Source of the DNA: Andreprevotia chitinilytica DSM 18519
Lineage (GTDB): Bacteria; Pseudomonadota; Gammaproteobacteria; Burkholderiales; Chitinibacteraceae
Direction: 5' to 3'
DNA length: 64,000 nucleotides
Assembly (NCBI RefSeq): GCF_000711875.1
Contig: NZ_JONM01000005.1
Span: forward strand, 186,001 to 250,000
Shown here: positions 44,016 through 53,014 of the stretch, in pieces
Position numbering within the stretch: the stretch's first letter is position 1
How the letters are laid out: each line of letters opens with the position of its first letter
Made by a program: the position numbers and the translations under genes
Notes under the pieces: generated by a model
Databases searched by the model: none
Seen by the model: the letters and a program-made list of their open reading frames with translations, nothing else
What the model was told of the DNA's origin: nothing

Positions 44016-44657
44016 ATGAAACAGCACCATCCATTGGCATCCAAGTCCATATCTGGATCGATATGTGGATTGTTATGCGCCGTGGCCGCCGTCGGCCTGG
44101 TCGCGTGCGGAAAAACCGATGAGACCAAGCAGGTTGCGGTCGATCAGCATGAATTGGTTGATGCAGTGAATGGCGATTTGCATACCGCAGAGAAAAATTG
44201 TGTTGCCATGCCGGTGCATTTTGACGAGCCGGTGGCCAAGGATTACGCGAAGTTGCAAGAGCCGAATGGCGCGCAGCTGGATGCCTTGGTCAAGGTTGGC
44301 CTGATCAAGACGTCGCCAGCGGATGGCGGCAATGTGACCTTCTCCCTGACCGATGTCGGCAAGGAAAGCTATGCCGGCTTGGCGGCGGCGGCGATGCCGG
44401 GTTTTTGCGGCGGCAATGTCGAAGTGGATAAGATCACGGAAGACAAAGTGCTGGAAGAACGCAGCAATTACCGGCGTCACCAGGTTTCTTATCAGTACAA
44501 ATTCAATACGCCGGCTGCGTGGCAGACCGATGCTGCCGTGAAAGCTGCATTCCCGAAGTTCGCCGAGTTTGTCGATCAAGCGGGCAAGCAAGCGCTACAG
44601 ACCCAATTGTTGAATCGGGGGCAGGGCTGGAATGTGATCGACGCCAATGGTCGTTGA
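44016..44657 (+). CDS. putative lipoprotein of unknown function
   Basis: 213 residues. A lipoprotein signal with the lipobox LVAC at about residue 31 is followed by a region with two Cys (KNCVAMP and GFCGGN) and an alpha/beta pattern (VTFSLTDVGKESYAG, VSYQYKFNTPAAWQ). I do not recognise a named family. A single gene with its own terminator at 44705. Confidence 0.75.
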   Translation: MKQHHPLASKSISGSICGLLCAVAAVGLVACGKTDETKQVAVDQHELVDAVNGDLHTAEKNCVAMPVHFDEPVAKDYAKLQEPNGAQLDALVKVGLIKTSPADGGNVTFSLTDVGKESYAGLAAAAMPGFCGGNVEVDKITEDKVLEERSNYRRHQVSYQYKFNTPAAWQTDAAVKAAFPKFAEFVDQAGKQALQTQLLNRGQGWNVIDANGR

Positions 44658-44704
44658 TTGGCGGACTGCGCTGCAATCCAACTGACGAGCTACTGATGAG
44701 CAAA

Positions 44705-44736
44705 ATAAAAAACCCACCATCTCGGTGGGTTTTTTA
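44705..44736 (+). terminator. rho-independent terminator
   Basis: AAAAACCCACC / GGTGGGTTTTTT stem with a small loop and T run, 50 bp after the lipoprotein gene. It is partly symmetrical and could also act on the minus-strand gene. Confidence 0.88.
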
Positions 44737-44764
44737 TTGGCTTAGAGCTTATTGGCTTAGAGCG
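44736..44764. repeat. 15-bp tandem direct repeat
   Basis: TTATTGGCTTAGAGC occurs twice head to tail just after the terminator; probably a small slippage duplication. Confidence 0.7.
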
Positions 44765-44788
44765 AGACGATCCGGATGAATGGGCGGG

Positions 44789-46006
44789 TTAGACACCCAA
44801 TTCTTCGACCCAGGTCAGCGCTTGCACGTGAGCGCGATTCAGCATTTCCGGCGTGATTTGCAGCTGATCGCACAGGCGCGGTACTTCGGTCATTTCCGGG
44901 TCTTCGCACGCTTCGGCGAGTTCGAGGAAGGGGCCATACATACCGGTGCGGTGCTGCAGTGCGTCGCACACGTTTTCCGGCAGGATCAGTGTTTCCAGCA
45001 CGCGATCCATCGGCATATCGAGCAGTACGTCCAGCAGCGAGAACATGCCGACGATGAACAGATTGTCACGCTCCTGACCATCGAGGAAGTGCGCACCCAG
45101 CAATTCGACCAAACGGCCGCGTGTCACGGCTGTTTTCAACAGCGCTGGTGCCGCGCCGGTTTCTGCGCCAGCGGTAACCAGCAGCAGCGTGAGCCAGCGA
45201 TAGAGCTTCTGGTAGCCGAGGATGGTGACGGCATGGCGGAAGGACTGGATTTCGCACGATAGCCCGAAGCCGGCCGAATTGATGTAGCGCAGCAGCTTGA
45301 ACGACAGGGCAACGTCGCGTTTGAGTGCGTTCTCGATATCCTTGATCTCCGCATTGTTGCGCAGCATGTTCAAGAGATTGAGGATGTTGGCGTAGCTCGG
45401 ATTGATGACCTTGGCGGACAACGTTTCCGGGTGGGCAAAGTAATAGCCCTGGAAACAGTCGAAACCGATGTCCATGCAAGTCTTGAATTCGGTCTTGGTC
45501 TCGACTTTTTCCGCAACTTGCAACACCGGGAATTTACGCAGCTCCTTGGAAATCCCCGGCACTTGCGGCATGCCAAGCAGTTGGATATCCAGTTTGATGT
45601 AGTTGGCGAATTCAACGAAAGCGGTGGTTTGCGGTGTGAGCACGAAATCATCGAGCGCAATGCCGAAGCCTTGTGCGCGCAGCTCTTTCAGGCGGTTGAG
45701 CAGTTCGGGCGTTGGCTGCGTGGTTTCCACCACCTCCAGCACCACGCGTTGTGGATGCAGGAGTTCGAGGAAATTGCTTTCCAGCATCGACTCCGCCACG
45801 TTGATGAAGGCGAGTTTGCTGCCGACGAGCCAGTCGGTGCCCATGTTGGAGAGCGTATTGACCAGCACGTTGGTGCCGGCCTGCATATCACTGGAAAACT
45901 CAGCAGATACCGCCTCTTTATTCAGGCGGAACAGCAGTTCGTAACCGATGATTTGCTGTTGGCGATTCAGAATCGGCTGGCGGCCAATAAAAGCGTGGTC
46001 TTGCAT
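44789..46006 (-). CDS. EAL-HDOD signalling protein
   Basis: 405 residues, YuxH-like arrangement: a reduced EAL domain (about 1-195) and an HDOD domain (about 200-400). EAL elements remain as YELLFR, EVVETTQPTPELL, LDDFV, YIKLDI, VAEKVET and CFQGYYF, but the usual EALLR and DDFGTG signatures are altered, so c-di-GMP hydrolysis is doubtful and binding or protein signalling more likely. It is the last gene downstream of cheA, 87 bp after it, and may link chemotaxis with a motility switch. Confidence 0.87.
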   Translation of the reverse strand: MQDHAFIGRQPILNRQQQIIGYELLFRLNKEAVSAEFSSDMQAGTNVLVNTLSNMGTDWLVGSKLAFINVAESMLESNFLELLHPQRVVLEVVETTQPTPELLNRLKELRAQGFGIALDDFVLTPQTTAFVEFANYIKLDIQLLGMPQVPGISKELRKFPVLQVAEKVETKTEFKTCMDIGFDCFQGYYFAHPETLSAKVINPSYANILNLLNMLRNNAEIKDIENALKRDVALSFKLLRYINSAGFGLSCEIQSFRHAVTILGYQKLYRWLTLLLVTAGAETGAAPALLKTAVTRGRLVELLGAHFLDGQERDNLFIVGMFSLLDVLLDMPMDRVLETLILPENVCDALQHRTGMYGPFLELAEACEDPEMTEVPRLCDQLQITPEMLNRAHVQALTWVEELGV

Positions 46007-46093
46007 TGTGTCGGTCCCGGCGTGGGTGAACTTTTTACAAATGTATATCAGCTTACGCTGAATTGGAAACGCCGGGACAAGCCCGGCGTGTAC

Positions 46094-48028
46094 TCAATAC
46101 GACGGCAGTTCAGTAAATCTGGCGGTACGCAGCGACGAGCTATCCGCCGTTGCTGACGCGAGCAGGTCTTCCATATCGAGCACGAGCACGACCGAACCAT
46201 CGCCGGAGAGTGTTGCGCCGGCGACGCCCATCGGGCGGATGTTCTGCAGCGGCTTGATCACGACGTCATCGCGGCCGATGAAGCTATCCACGGCGAGGAT
46301 GAACGAGTGCTCAGCGGTTTGCATCAATACGCCGAAATTCGGCACCTGGGTTTCTTGCCAGCCCAGAAGGCCCGCCAGCGATTTGACCGGCAGAATTTCG
46401 TCTCGCACCACGATGGTGGCGCGCCCGGACACCTCTTGGACTTGCTTGCCATCGATCGGAATGATTTCCCGAACCATGGCCAGCGGCACGGCAAATGGCT
46501 GTTCGCAAACGCGCACGACGAGCACCGGCAGAATGGCGAGGGTCAGCGGTAGCGAAATCGAGAAGCGCGAGCCTTCGCCAACCACGGATTGAATATCGAT
46601 CCGGCCATTGAGCCGCATGATGTTGGTTTTCACCACATCCATGCCGACGCCGCGCCCTGAAATGCTGGAGATCTGATCCTTGGTCGAGAAGCCCGGCAGG
46701 AAAATCAGCTGCAGGCTTTGTTTCTCATCCAGGCTATTGGCCGTTTCTGCATCGATCAGGCCCTTTTCGACGGCCTTCTTGCGGATCACATCCGGCCGCA
46801 TGCCGCGACCGTCATCGGTGATCTCGATCAGGATATGGTCGCCCACTTGCGTGGCGGACAATTCAACGATGGCCTTGGCCGGTTTGCCGATTGCCAGGCG
46901 CTCTTCAATGGTTTCGACACCGTGATCGACCGCGTTGCGAACCAAGTGAACCAGCGGATCGTTCAGATCCTCCAGCATGGTCTTGTCGAGTTCGGTTTCT
47001 TCGCCGGTGATCACCAGCTCGACATCTTTGCCGAGTTGGCGGGCCAGATCGCGCGCCAGGCGTGGGTATTTCTGGAACAGGCGGCCGATCGGCTGCATGC
47101 GGGTCTTCATCACCGCGTTTTGCAAGTCACCGACCAATAGATCGAGTTGGCTGATGGCCTCATCGAGCGCTTTCAGCGTGCCGGAATCCATCTTGCCAGC
47201 CATGATGTCGCTGCGGAGCGTCGTCAGGCGGTTCTTGGTCAGGCCGATTTCACCGGACAGGTTCAGCACCTGATCCAGGCGAACCGTATCGATCCGGATG
47301 GTGGTTTCCTGCGCGGCGACTTGTTGGCCGCTGGCTTGCGTCGGCGCTTTGGTGGCTGGCGCGGGGCGCAGGCTTTGCATCGGCTCAGCCATCAGTTGAT
47401 GGGCTTCGACATCGACCACGGCCGGAGCCAGTGGCGCGAGGACCACTTCGGGAACTGGAGCAGGCGCAGCGGCGGCTTGTGGTGGCGCGGCGGGGGCGTT
47501 GCCCAGCAAAGAGTCATAGAGGTTTTGCCAATCCGGGCCTTGTGCACCAGCAGGTGCGGCGACGGGCGCAGCAACCGGGGCAGGGGCGGGCGCAGGAACC
47601 GGAGCGGGTGCTGCGGCTTGCGCACTGGCCGCAGCTTGGCCCGAGATGACCGCATCGAGCGCAGCGAGCAGGTCGGCCGGGGCGGCGGCAGGCGTGCGCC
47701 CTTGGTAGAGCGCGCCGAACATTTCCCGTACTTCACCGGTGGCCGCCATGATGACGTCCATGTTTTCCAGGCTGAGTTTCAGCTCACCGTTACGCAGCTT
47801 GTCGAACAGGTTTTCGGTACGGTGGCAAAGACTGACCATCGCATCGACGTTCAAAAAGCCGGCGCCACCCTTGATCGTGTGAAAGCCACGAAAGATGTCG
47901 TTGAGCAAATGCTTGTCGTCTGGACGCTTTTCCAGTTCGACGAGCTTGTTATCGACCTCGGACAGGAGCTCTGACGATTCAGTCAGAAAGTCCTGCAGCA
48001 AGTCTTCCATTCCGCCAAAGTCACTCAT
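46094..48028 (-). CDS. cheA: chemotaxis histidine kinase CheA
   Basis: 644 residues. The Hpt domain has His50 in GFHTIKGGAGFL. An Ala/Pro linker (about 125-240) stands where a CheY-binding P2 domain would be, and only a short island, PDWQNLYDSLLGN, interrupts it. P3 dimerisation (IRIDTVRLDQVLNLSGEIGL), the ATPase with HLVRNAVDHG, DDGRGM and GRGVGMDVV, and the CheW-like P5 (about 500-640) follow. It phosphorylates CheY and CheV. It is in an operon after cheZ (27 bp gap). Confidence 0.95.
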   Translation of the reverse strand: MSDFGGMEDLLQDFLTESSELLSEVDNKLVELEKRPDDKHLLNDIFRGFHTIKGGAGFLNVDAMVSLCHRTENLFDKLRNGELKLSLENMDVIMAATGEVREMFGALYQGRTPAAAPADLLAALDAVISGQAAASAQAAAPAPVPAPAPAPVAAPVAAPAGAQGPDWQNLYDSLLGNAPAAPPQAAAAPAPVPEVVLAPLAPAVVDVEAHQLMAEPMQSLRPAPATKAPTQASGQQVAAQETTIRIDTVRLDQVLNLSGEIGLTKNRLTTLRSDIMAGKMDSGTLKALDEAISQLDLLVGDLQNAVMKTRMQPIGRLFQKYPRLARDLARQLGKDVELVITGEETELDKTMLEDLNDPLVHLVRNAVDHGVETIEERLAIGKPAKAIVELSATQVGDHILIEITDDGRGMRPDVIRKKAVEKGLIDAETANSLDEKQSLQLIFLPGFSTKDQISSISGRGVGMDVVKTNIMRLNGRIDIQSVVGEGSRFSISLPLTLAILPVLVVRVCEQPFAVPLAMVREIIPIDGKQVQEVSGRATIVVRDEILPVKSLAGLLGWQETQVPNFGVLMQTAEHSFILAVDSFIGRDDVVIKPLQNIRPMGVAGATLSGDGSVVLVLDMEDLLASATADSSSLRTARFTELPSY

Positions 48029-48055
48029 TTGGCCTCCCGGTTATTCGTTAGTGGC

Positions 48056-48847
48056 TCAGAAACCCAGGCTGTCCAGCAGATCATCGACCTGCTGCTGGTT
48101 CGTTACGACGTCGGATCGACCTTCGGCTTTGATGACCGGGCCATTGAGCAACGAAGTTTCTTCCGCTTTGGTGGTCACGCCTTGTGGCGAGAACATCAGC
48201 AGGAAGTCCAGCAACTGGCTTTCCATGGTTTTCGCCATTTCGACGACTTTCTTGATGACCTGCCCAGTCAAATCCTGGAAGTCCTGCGCCATCATGATTT
48301 CGAGCATCTGGCCGGAAATCTGATCGGAGTGAGTCACGGTGCTGGAAAGATGCGTCCGCGTGCGCTCGACCAGGGCTTTGAATTCGTCGACGGAAAGCTG
48401 ATTGGCGTAGAGCTTGTTCCATTCCGCTGCCAATGATTTTGCGTCGTCGGAAATCTTGTCTTGCAAGGGTTTGGCCGCATCGAGCGCGTTCAAGGTCCGC
48501 TCGGCGGCCTGTTCGGTCATGGTGGCAATGTAGGACAAGCGATCCCGTGCATCGGGAATCTGCGAGACGGCTTTTTCCAGTGACTTGTCGAGACCGAGTT
48601 CGCGCAGGGTGTCATGCAGTTTGCGCGTCATCTGGCCGATGTGCGAGAACATCGAGCGTGCGGGTTCTGACAGATCTTCCATGCCAGCCGGGATGGCCGC
48701 GGCCAAGGCCGCCGCTACCGGGGCTGCCGGCGCTGGTGCCGCAGCAGCGGGCGCGGCGTCGGCTGCAGGGTGATTCGCTTGCAGAATGCTATCGAACAGC
48801 GCTTCGAGATCGTCGGAATCGCCGGAAGATTGGGCTTGATCGCTCAC
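48056..48847 (-). CDS. cheZ: protein phosphatase CheZ
   Basis: 263 residues, mainly one long helical hairpin, after an Ala/Pro-rich N-terminus. The active segment MAQDFQDLTGQ carries Asp192 and Gln196, equivalent to the E. coli catalytic Asp143 and Gln147. The C-terminal tail QQQVDDLLDSLGF is the CheY-docking peptide. It dephosphorylates CheY-P and is encoded 12 bp after cheY. Confidence 0.94.
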   Translation of the reverse strand: MSDQAQSSGDSDDLEALFDSILQANHPAADAAPAAAAPAPAAPVAAALAAAIPAGMEDLSEPARSMFSHIGQMTRKLHDTLRELGLDKSLEKAVSQIPDARDRLSYIATMTEQAAERTLNALDAAKPLQDKISDDAKSLAAEWNKLYANQLSVDEFKALVERTRTHLSSTVTHSDQISGQMLEIMMAQDFQDLTGQVIKKVVEMAKTMESQLLDFLLMFSPQGVTTKAEETSLLNGPVIKAEGRSDVVTNQQQVDDLLDSLGF

Positions 48848-48859
48848 GTCGGCCTCCTT

Positions 48860-49249
48860 TTATTTATTCATGTTGCTGAAGATTTTCTTCAGCTTTTCGT
48901 CGAGGGTCGCCGCAGTAAACGGCTTCACGATATATCCGGATGCGCCTGCCGTGGCTGCTTCGATAATGTTTTCCTTCTTCGCTTCGGCAGTCACCATCAA
49001 TACCGGAAGATGTTTCAATTGCGCATCGGCACGAATGGCTTTGAGTAATTCGATGCCGGTCATATTGGGCATGTTCCAGTCAGTGACGACGAACTCAAAG
49101 CTGCCATTTTTCAATTTGTGCAGCGCGACCTGACCGTCTTCGGCTTCTTCCACATTTGAAAAACCGAGTTCTTTCAAAAGATTGCGCACAATACGGCGCA
49201 TGGTGGAGAAATCATCCACCACGAGGATGCGCATATTCGAATCAGCCAT
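48860..49249 (-). CDS. cheY: chemotaxis response regulator CheY
   Basis: 129 residues, single receiver domain. Phospho-site Asp57 in VVTDWNMP, the acidic pair at 12-13, Thr in MVTAEA and the Lys in VKPF are present; the sequence is very near enterobacterial CheY. It binds FliM at the flagellar switch. It lies between cheV and cheZ. Confidence 0.96.
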   Translation of the reverse strand: MADSNMRILVVDDFSTMRRIVRNLLKELGFSNVEEAEDGQVALHKLKNGSFEFVVTDWNMPNMTGIELLKAIRADAQLKHLPVLMVTAEAKKENIIEAATAGASGYIVKPFTAATLDEKLKKIFSNMNK

Positions 49250-49321
49250 CTTGTTCTAGCTCCATCTCGTTCCCCGATCGATGAGAAACGGGTCAATCAG
49301 AATCGTTTTTTAAGTGCCTAT

Positions 49322-50260
49322 CTAACCGACAAGCAGCGGTGTGAGCGTATCGGCAAGCACCAGCGGATCGAATTTTGCCACATAGGCATCAACGCCAACG
49401 CTTGCACCCATGGCGCGGTTGGCATTAGACGACAGGGATGAATGCATTACAACTGGAATGCCTGCAAAGCGATGATCGGATTTGATGTGTTTGGTCAGGA
49501 CATAGCCATCCATTTCCGGCATTTCCGCATCGACGAGAATCAGCCGCAGTTTTTCCTTCAGCGATTCACCATCCTGCGTGGCGCGGTTGGCCAGGCCCTG
49601 CAGTTTTTCCCACGCTTCCAGACCGTTATTGGCTTGGTAGTACTTGATGCCGATCTTGTCGAGCACACCGACGATTTCCTTGCGGGCGACCATGGAGTCA
49701 TCCACGAAGAACAGGAAGGTGTCCGGATCAACAGCGGCGCGTGGCAGTTCCGGAATGATGGGCTCGCCGATGACGGTCGAGAGGATCTGTTCGACGTCCA
49801 GAATCGAAACCAGCTTGCCATCCGGCAGCTCGGTAATGGCGGTGATCAGTGCCTGACTACCGGCCAGCATGGTTTCCGGCGCGCGTACCTTGTCCCAGTC
49901 CACCCGAATGATCCGATCCACGTCATGCACCAGAAATGCCTGTGTGTGCTTGGAAAACTCGGTCACGATCATCGTGCTGGTCTTGTCGGCGGCGCTTTGA
50001 TCTTGTGCTGCGATGAATTTGGAGAGTGCGATGACGGGAATGATATTGCCGCGCAGCGACAACACGCCTTCCACGCCAACCGGCATATTCGGGGTCTTGG
50101 TGATCTTCGGGGTTTGCGAGACTTCACGCACCTTGAATACGTTGATGCCAAAGATTTCCTTGGTGCCCAGCGAAAACAAAAGGATTTCCATCTTGTTCGA
50201 GCCGGCCAGCTTGGTGCGGGCGTCAACGCTATCCAGAAGATTGGTCTGAGGGGCGCTCAT
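49322..50260 (-). CDS. cheV: chemotaxis coupling protein CheV (copy 2)
   Basis: 312 residues: an N-terminal CheW-like domain (about 20-165, FGINVFKVREV, GVEGVLSLRGNIIPVI) and a C-terminal receiver domain (about 178-310) with VDDSMVARKEI and the phospho-Asp in LILVDAEMPEMDGY. CheV couples receptors to CheA and damps signalling when phosphorylated. It starts 12 bp after the paralogous cheV upstream. The two copies are clearly homologous but diverged, so they are not a recent duplication. Confidence 0.92.
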   Translation of the reverse strand: MSAPQTNLLDSVDARTKLAGSNKMEILLFSLGTKEIFGINVFKVREVSQTPKITKTPNMPVGVEGVLSLRGNIIPVIALSKFIAAQDQSAADKTSTMIVTEFSKHTQAFLVHDVDRIIRVDWDKVRAPETMLAGSQALITAITELPDGKLVSILDVEQILSTVIGEPIIPELPRAAVDPDTFLFFVDDSMVARKEIVGVLDKIGIKYYQANNGLEAWEKLQGLANRATQDGESLKEKLRLILVDAEMPEMDGYVLTKHIKSDHRFAGIPVVMHSSLSSNANRAMGASVGVDAYVAKFDPLVLADTLTPLLVG

Positions 50261-50272
50261 GCGGGGTACTCC

Positions 50273-51223
50273 TTAATCCTTGAGCAGGTAGCTGGCCAGC
50301 ATCTCGGACAGTTTGTGCGGTTCGAATTTTGCGACATAAGCATCAACACCGACCGATTGTCCCAACTTCTGATTGGAAGAGCCAGACAGCGACGAATGCA
50401 TGATGACTGGAATACCGGCAAAGCGGGGATCGCTCTTCACCATTTTGGTGAGCATGTAACCGTCCATTTCCGGCATTTCAACGTCGGTCAGGATCAGCTG
50501 AACCATATCCCGCACCGATTTGTGCTGAATCTCGGCGGATTTGGCGAGGCGTTGCAAGTCATCCCAGGCGCGTTTGCCGTTGATGGCTTGCAGGTGGTGA
50601 ATCCCCATTGCGTCGAGTGTCATTTCAATTTGATGACGGGCAACGATGGAATCATCGGCAAAATAAACCGTCATGTCGCTGAATTTGCTGTCGCGAATGA
50701 CGACCGATTCATCAATGGAATGATCTGTTTGCGTGGTTTCGGCGAGCACCTTTTCCACATCGAGCATCATCACCAGCTTGTTGTTTTCCAGCTCGGTGAC
50801 GGCGGTGACGAGTCCGCCCATCTGGGCTGTGAGCATATCCGGCGGCACACGCATCGAGGACCAATCGAGCCGCAGGATGGTATCGACCGCTTCGACCAGA
50901 AAGCCTTGGGTGTGGCCGTTATATTCGGTCACGATCATGATGTCCGACCGGTTGTCGGTGATCACGCCCGTGTATTTGGCGAGATCAATGACCGGCACCA
51001 AGGCGCCACGCAGGCTGACCATGCCCTCGACCGACGGCGGCATTTCAGGTGCCTGGGTGATCTCGGGGGTGCGCATCACCTCACGTACTTTGAATACGTT
51101 GATGCCAAAGTTCTCCCGGCGGCCGGAGCGCTGATCCACGCCAAGCGTGAACAGCAGGATTTCCAGCTTGTTGGTGCCAGCTAGTTTTGTTCGGGCATCA
51201 ATCTTTTTCAGGAGATCAGACAC
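50273..51223 (-). CDS. cheV: chemotaxis coupling protein CheV (copy 1)
   Basis: 316 residues, the first gene of the minus-strand chemotaxis operon. The CheW-like part (FGINVFKVREVMRTPEI, PSVEGMVSLRGALVPVIDLA) is followed by a receiver with FADDSIVARHQI and the phospho-Asp in LILTDVEMPEMDGY. It shares most motifs with the next gene. Its promoter should be in 51224-51441, which is shared with the divergent flrB gene. Confidence 0.92.
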   Translation of the reverse strand: MSDLLKKIDARTKLAGTNKLEILLFTLGVDQRSGRRENFGINVFKVREVMRTPEITQAPEMPPSVEGMVSLRGALVPVIDLAKYTGVITDNRSDIMIVTEYNGHTQGFLVEAVDTILRLDWSSMRVPPDMLTAQMGGLVTAVTELENNKLVMMLDVEKVLAETTQTDHSIDESVVIRDSKFSDMTVYFADDSIVARHQIEMTLDAMGIHHLQAINGKRAWDDLQRLAKSAEIQHKSVRDMVQLILTDVEMPEMDGYMLTKMVKSDPRFAGIPVIMHSSLSGSSNQKLGQSVGVDAYVAKFEPHKLSEMLASYLLKD

Positions 51224-51402
51224 GGCGGGGCTCCAAACTGCGAATGTGCGTAAGACTCAAATGCGAATGAATTAACAGGTTTTTGGCTTTTTAGTGCAAT
51301 CATTTGCGTTGTAAGGGTTAGCAGTTATTGTCGGTGGCGGGTTATTTGTGGAGCCGGGCGATTTGCCACAAAACCTAAGCTGAAAGCGGGTTCTAGGCTC
51401 TT

Positions 51403-51408
51403 TATAAT
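51403..51408 (+). promoter_or_regulatory. candidate sigma70 -10 box for flrB
   Basis: A perfect TATAAT 34 bp before the GTG start of flrB. The -35 region at the right distance (CTGAAA) is weak, suggesting an activator such as FlrA/FleQ or low basal expression. The gap 51224-51441 shows nothing else certain. Confidence 0.5.
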
Positions 51409-51441
51409 TCAAAAGCGTGAAAGCAACAAGGATAGTCAATC

Positions 51442-52614
51442 GTGGCCGAGCAGAACAATGGCATTGATCCGCAGGAGCTGGAGGCGGCGTTTTCGCTCTT
51501 CACTGCCGCCTCTCAGCAATTGACCGAGGCTTACGCCGATTTGGAGCGTCAGGTGGGGTCGTTGACCCAGCAACTGGAAATTGCCAATGGCCATTTGCGC
51601 CGGGAGCTTGAAGAGAAGGCCGCTTTGTCACGGCGTTTGTCATTGTTGCTGGATCGTCTGCCGGGTGGCGCAGTCGAGCTGGATGCGCATGGCAACGTCA
51701 CCTTGATGAATCCGGCTGCCGCCCGCCTGCTGGCGCCGCTGTCGGTGGGCATGCGCTGGACGGATTTTGTCGTGCAAAAGCTGCAACCCACTTCGGTGGC
51801 TGATCTATGGATCTATCCGTGCGCTTCGGGCGAGTTGCGCTTGAGCATTGGGAGCGCAGAAGTGCCGGAGGAGGGCGGGTCGATCCTGCTGGTGCAGGAT
51901 CTGACCGAAAGTTGGCAGCTGCAGCAGGCGTTGGCGCATCACCGGCGTCTGGCCGCGATGGGGGAAATGGCCGCGGGTTTGGCGCACCAGTTGCGCACGC
52001 CGTTGGCAACGGCGTTGCTCTATACCGGCCATCTGGCCAAACCGCAGTTGAGCGAGGTCGAGCGGGCCAAGTTCTCTGAAAAAACATTGGCCCGACTGCG
52101 GCATCTGGAAGCCTTGATCCAGAATATGCTGCGTTTCGTGCGACGGCAGGCATTGCCAACCGAGCCGGTCGAATTGGTCTCTTGCCTGGGGGAGGCGATT
52201 CAGACGATTCAGCCACAGCTGGATGCGGCGGATATGTCGCTGGTGCAACACTTGGCGAGCGACGTATATGTTCAGGCCAATCGCAAGGAGCTGTTGAGCT
52301 TGATTCTGAATCTGCTTGAGAATGCTATACAGGCTAGTGCAGAGGGTTCTGTCGTAGAACTTTCCCTCGTCTTCGATGTGGATTTCGCTACAATCACGGT
52401 AAGCGATCACGGCAAAGGAATGTCGCCGGAAGTCCAGGAACGTCTTTTCGAGCCGTTCTTCACGACGAGAAAAGACGGGACTGGATTGGGGCTCGCCATC
52501 GTACGCAACTTGCTGGATCAGTTCGGCGGCGATATTTCGGTCAGATCTACACTGGGTCAAGGCAGTGAGTTTGCAGTCAAGTTGCCAGTCCTGGTCGATC
52601 CATCTAATGTTTGA
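51442..52614 (+). CDS. flrB: flagellar sensor histidine kinase, FlrB/FleS type
   Basis: 390 residues from a GTG with AAGGA upstream. There are no membrane segments, so it is cytoplasmic. A coiled coil (about 25-70) leads to a PAS-like domain (71-160), the phospho-acceptor His182 in [14 protein letters not shown] and an ATPase with [16 protein letters not shown] and GTGLGLAIV. This order matches FlrB/FleS, which phosphorylates the sigma54 activator FlrC/FleR. That partner is encoded at 55676, separated by three inserted genes. Confidence 0.9.
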   Translation: MAEQNNGIDPQELEAAFSLFTAASQQLTEAYADLERQVGSLTQQLEIANGHLRRELEEKAALSRRLSLLLDRLPGGAVELDAHGNVTLMNPAAARLLAPLSVGMRWTDFVVQKLQPTSVADLWIYPCASGELRLSIGSAEVPEEGGSILLVQDLTESWQLQQALAHHRRLAAMGEMAAGLAHQLRTPLATALLYTGHLAKPQLSEVERAKFSEKTLARLRHLEALIQNMLRFVRRQALPTEPVELVSCLGEAIQTIQPQLDAADMSLVQHLASDVYVQANRKELLSLILNLLENAIQASAEGSVVELSLVFDVDFATITVSDHGKGMSPEVQERLFEPFFTTRKDGTGLGLAIVRNLLDQFGGDISVRSTLGQGSEFAVKLPVLVDPSNV

Positions 52615-52698
52615 TGGCGTTCTCAGGGTGGTGTGCAATCGTTGCGCGGATTGCGCTGTGCGACCGTGGCTCGAGTTTGATTTAAAGGTTAAGTGCTT

Positions 52699-53004
52699 AT
52701 GACACCGACGGTTCAAATTGAAGGGGAAGTGGGGCGGGTTGTCTTGTCCGGGCAATTCGATTTCAGCGCGCATCGCGAGTTTCGCCAGGTTTGCGAAACC
52801 TTGATTGCCAATGCGGCGATCAAGGAGGTGCTGATTGATTTCCAGAACGTCAACTACCTGGATAGCTCTGCGCTAGGCATGTTGTTGTTGCTAAAGGAAA
52901 AAATCGGTGCCGCCAATAAGAGCCTCGCGCTTGTGAATTGCCGGGATACGGTCAAGCAGGTGTTGGAAATCGCCTGTTTTGGCAAGATCTTCACGATCCG
53001 TTAA
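52699..53004 (+). CDS. STAS domain anti-anti-sigma factor, HsbA-like
   Basis: 101 residues from MTPTVQIEGE (an in-frame GTG at 52693 is possible). Typical SpoIIAA/STAS sequence with the phospho-Ser segment YLDSSALGMLL and a final CFGKIFTIR. Such proteins bind an anti-sigma factor when unphosphorylated. It lies 10 bp before a REC-PP2C regulator, the same pairing as Pseudomonas HsbA and HsbR, which control FlgM and hence sigma28. The pathway link is inference from this pairing and the flagellar setting. Confidence 0.87.
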   Translation: MTPTVQIEGEVGRVVLSGQFDFSAHREFRQVCETLIANAAIKEVLIDFQNVNYLDSSALGMLLLLKEKIGAANKSLALVNCRDTVKQVLEIACFGKIFTIR

Positions 53005-53014
53005 TTACCGTTCC

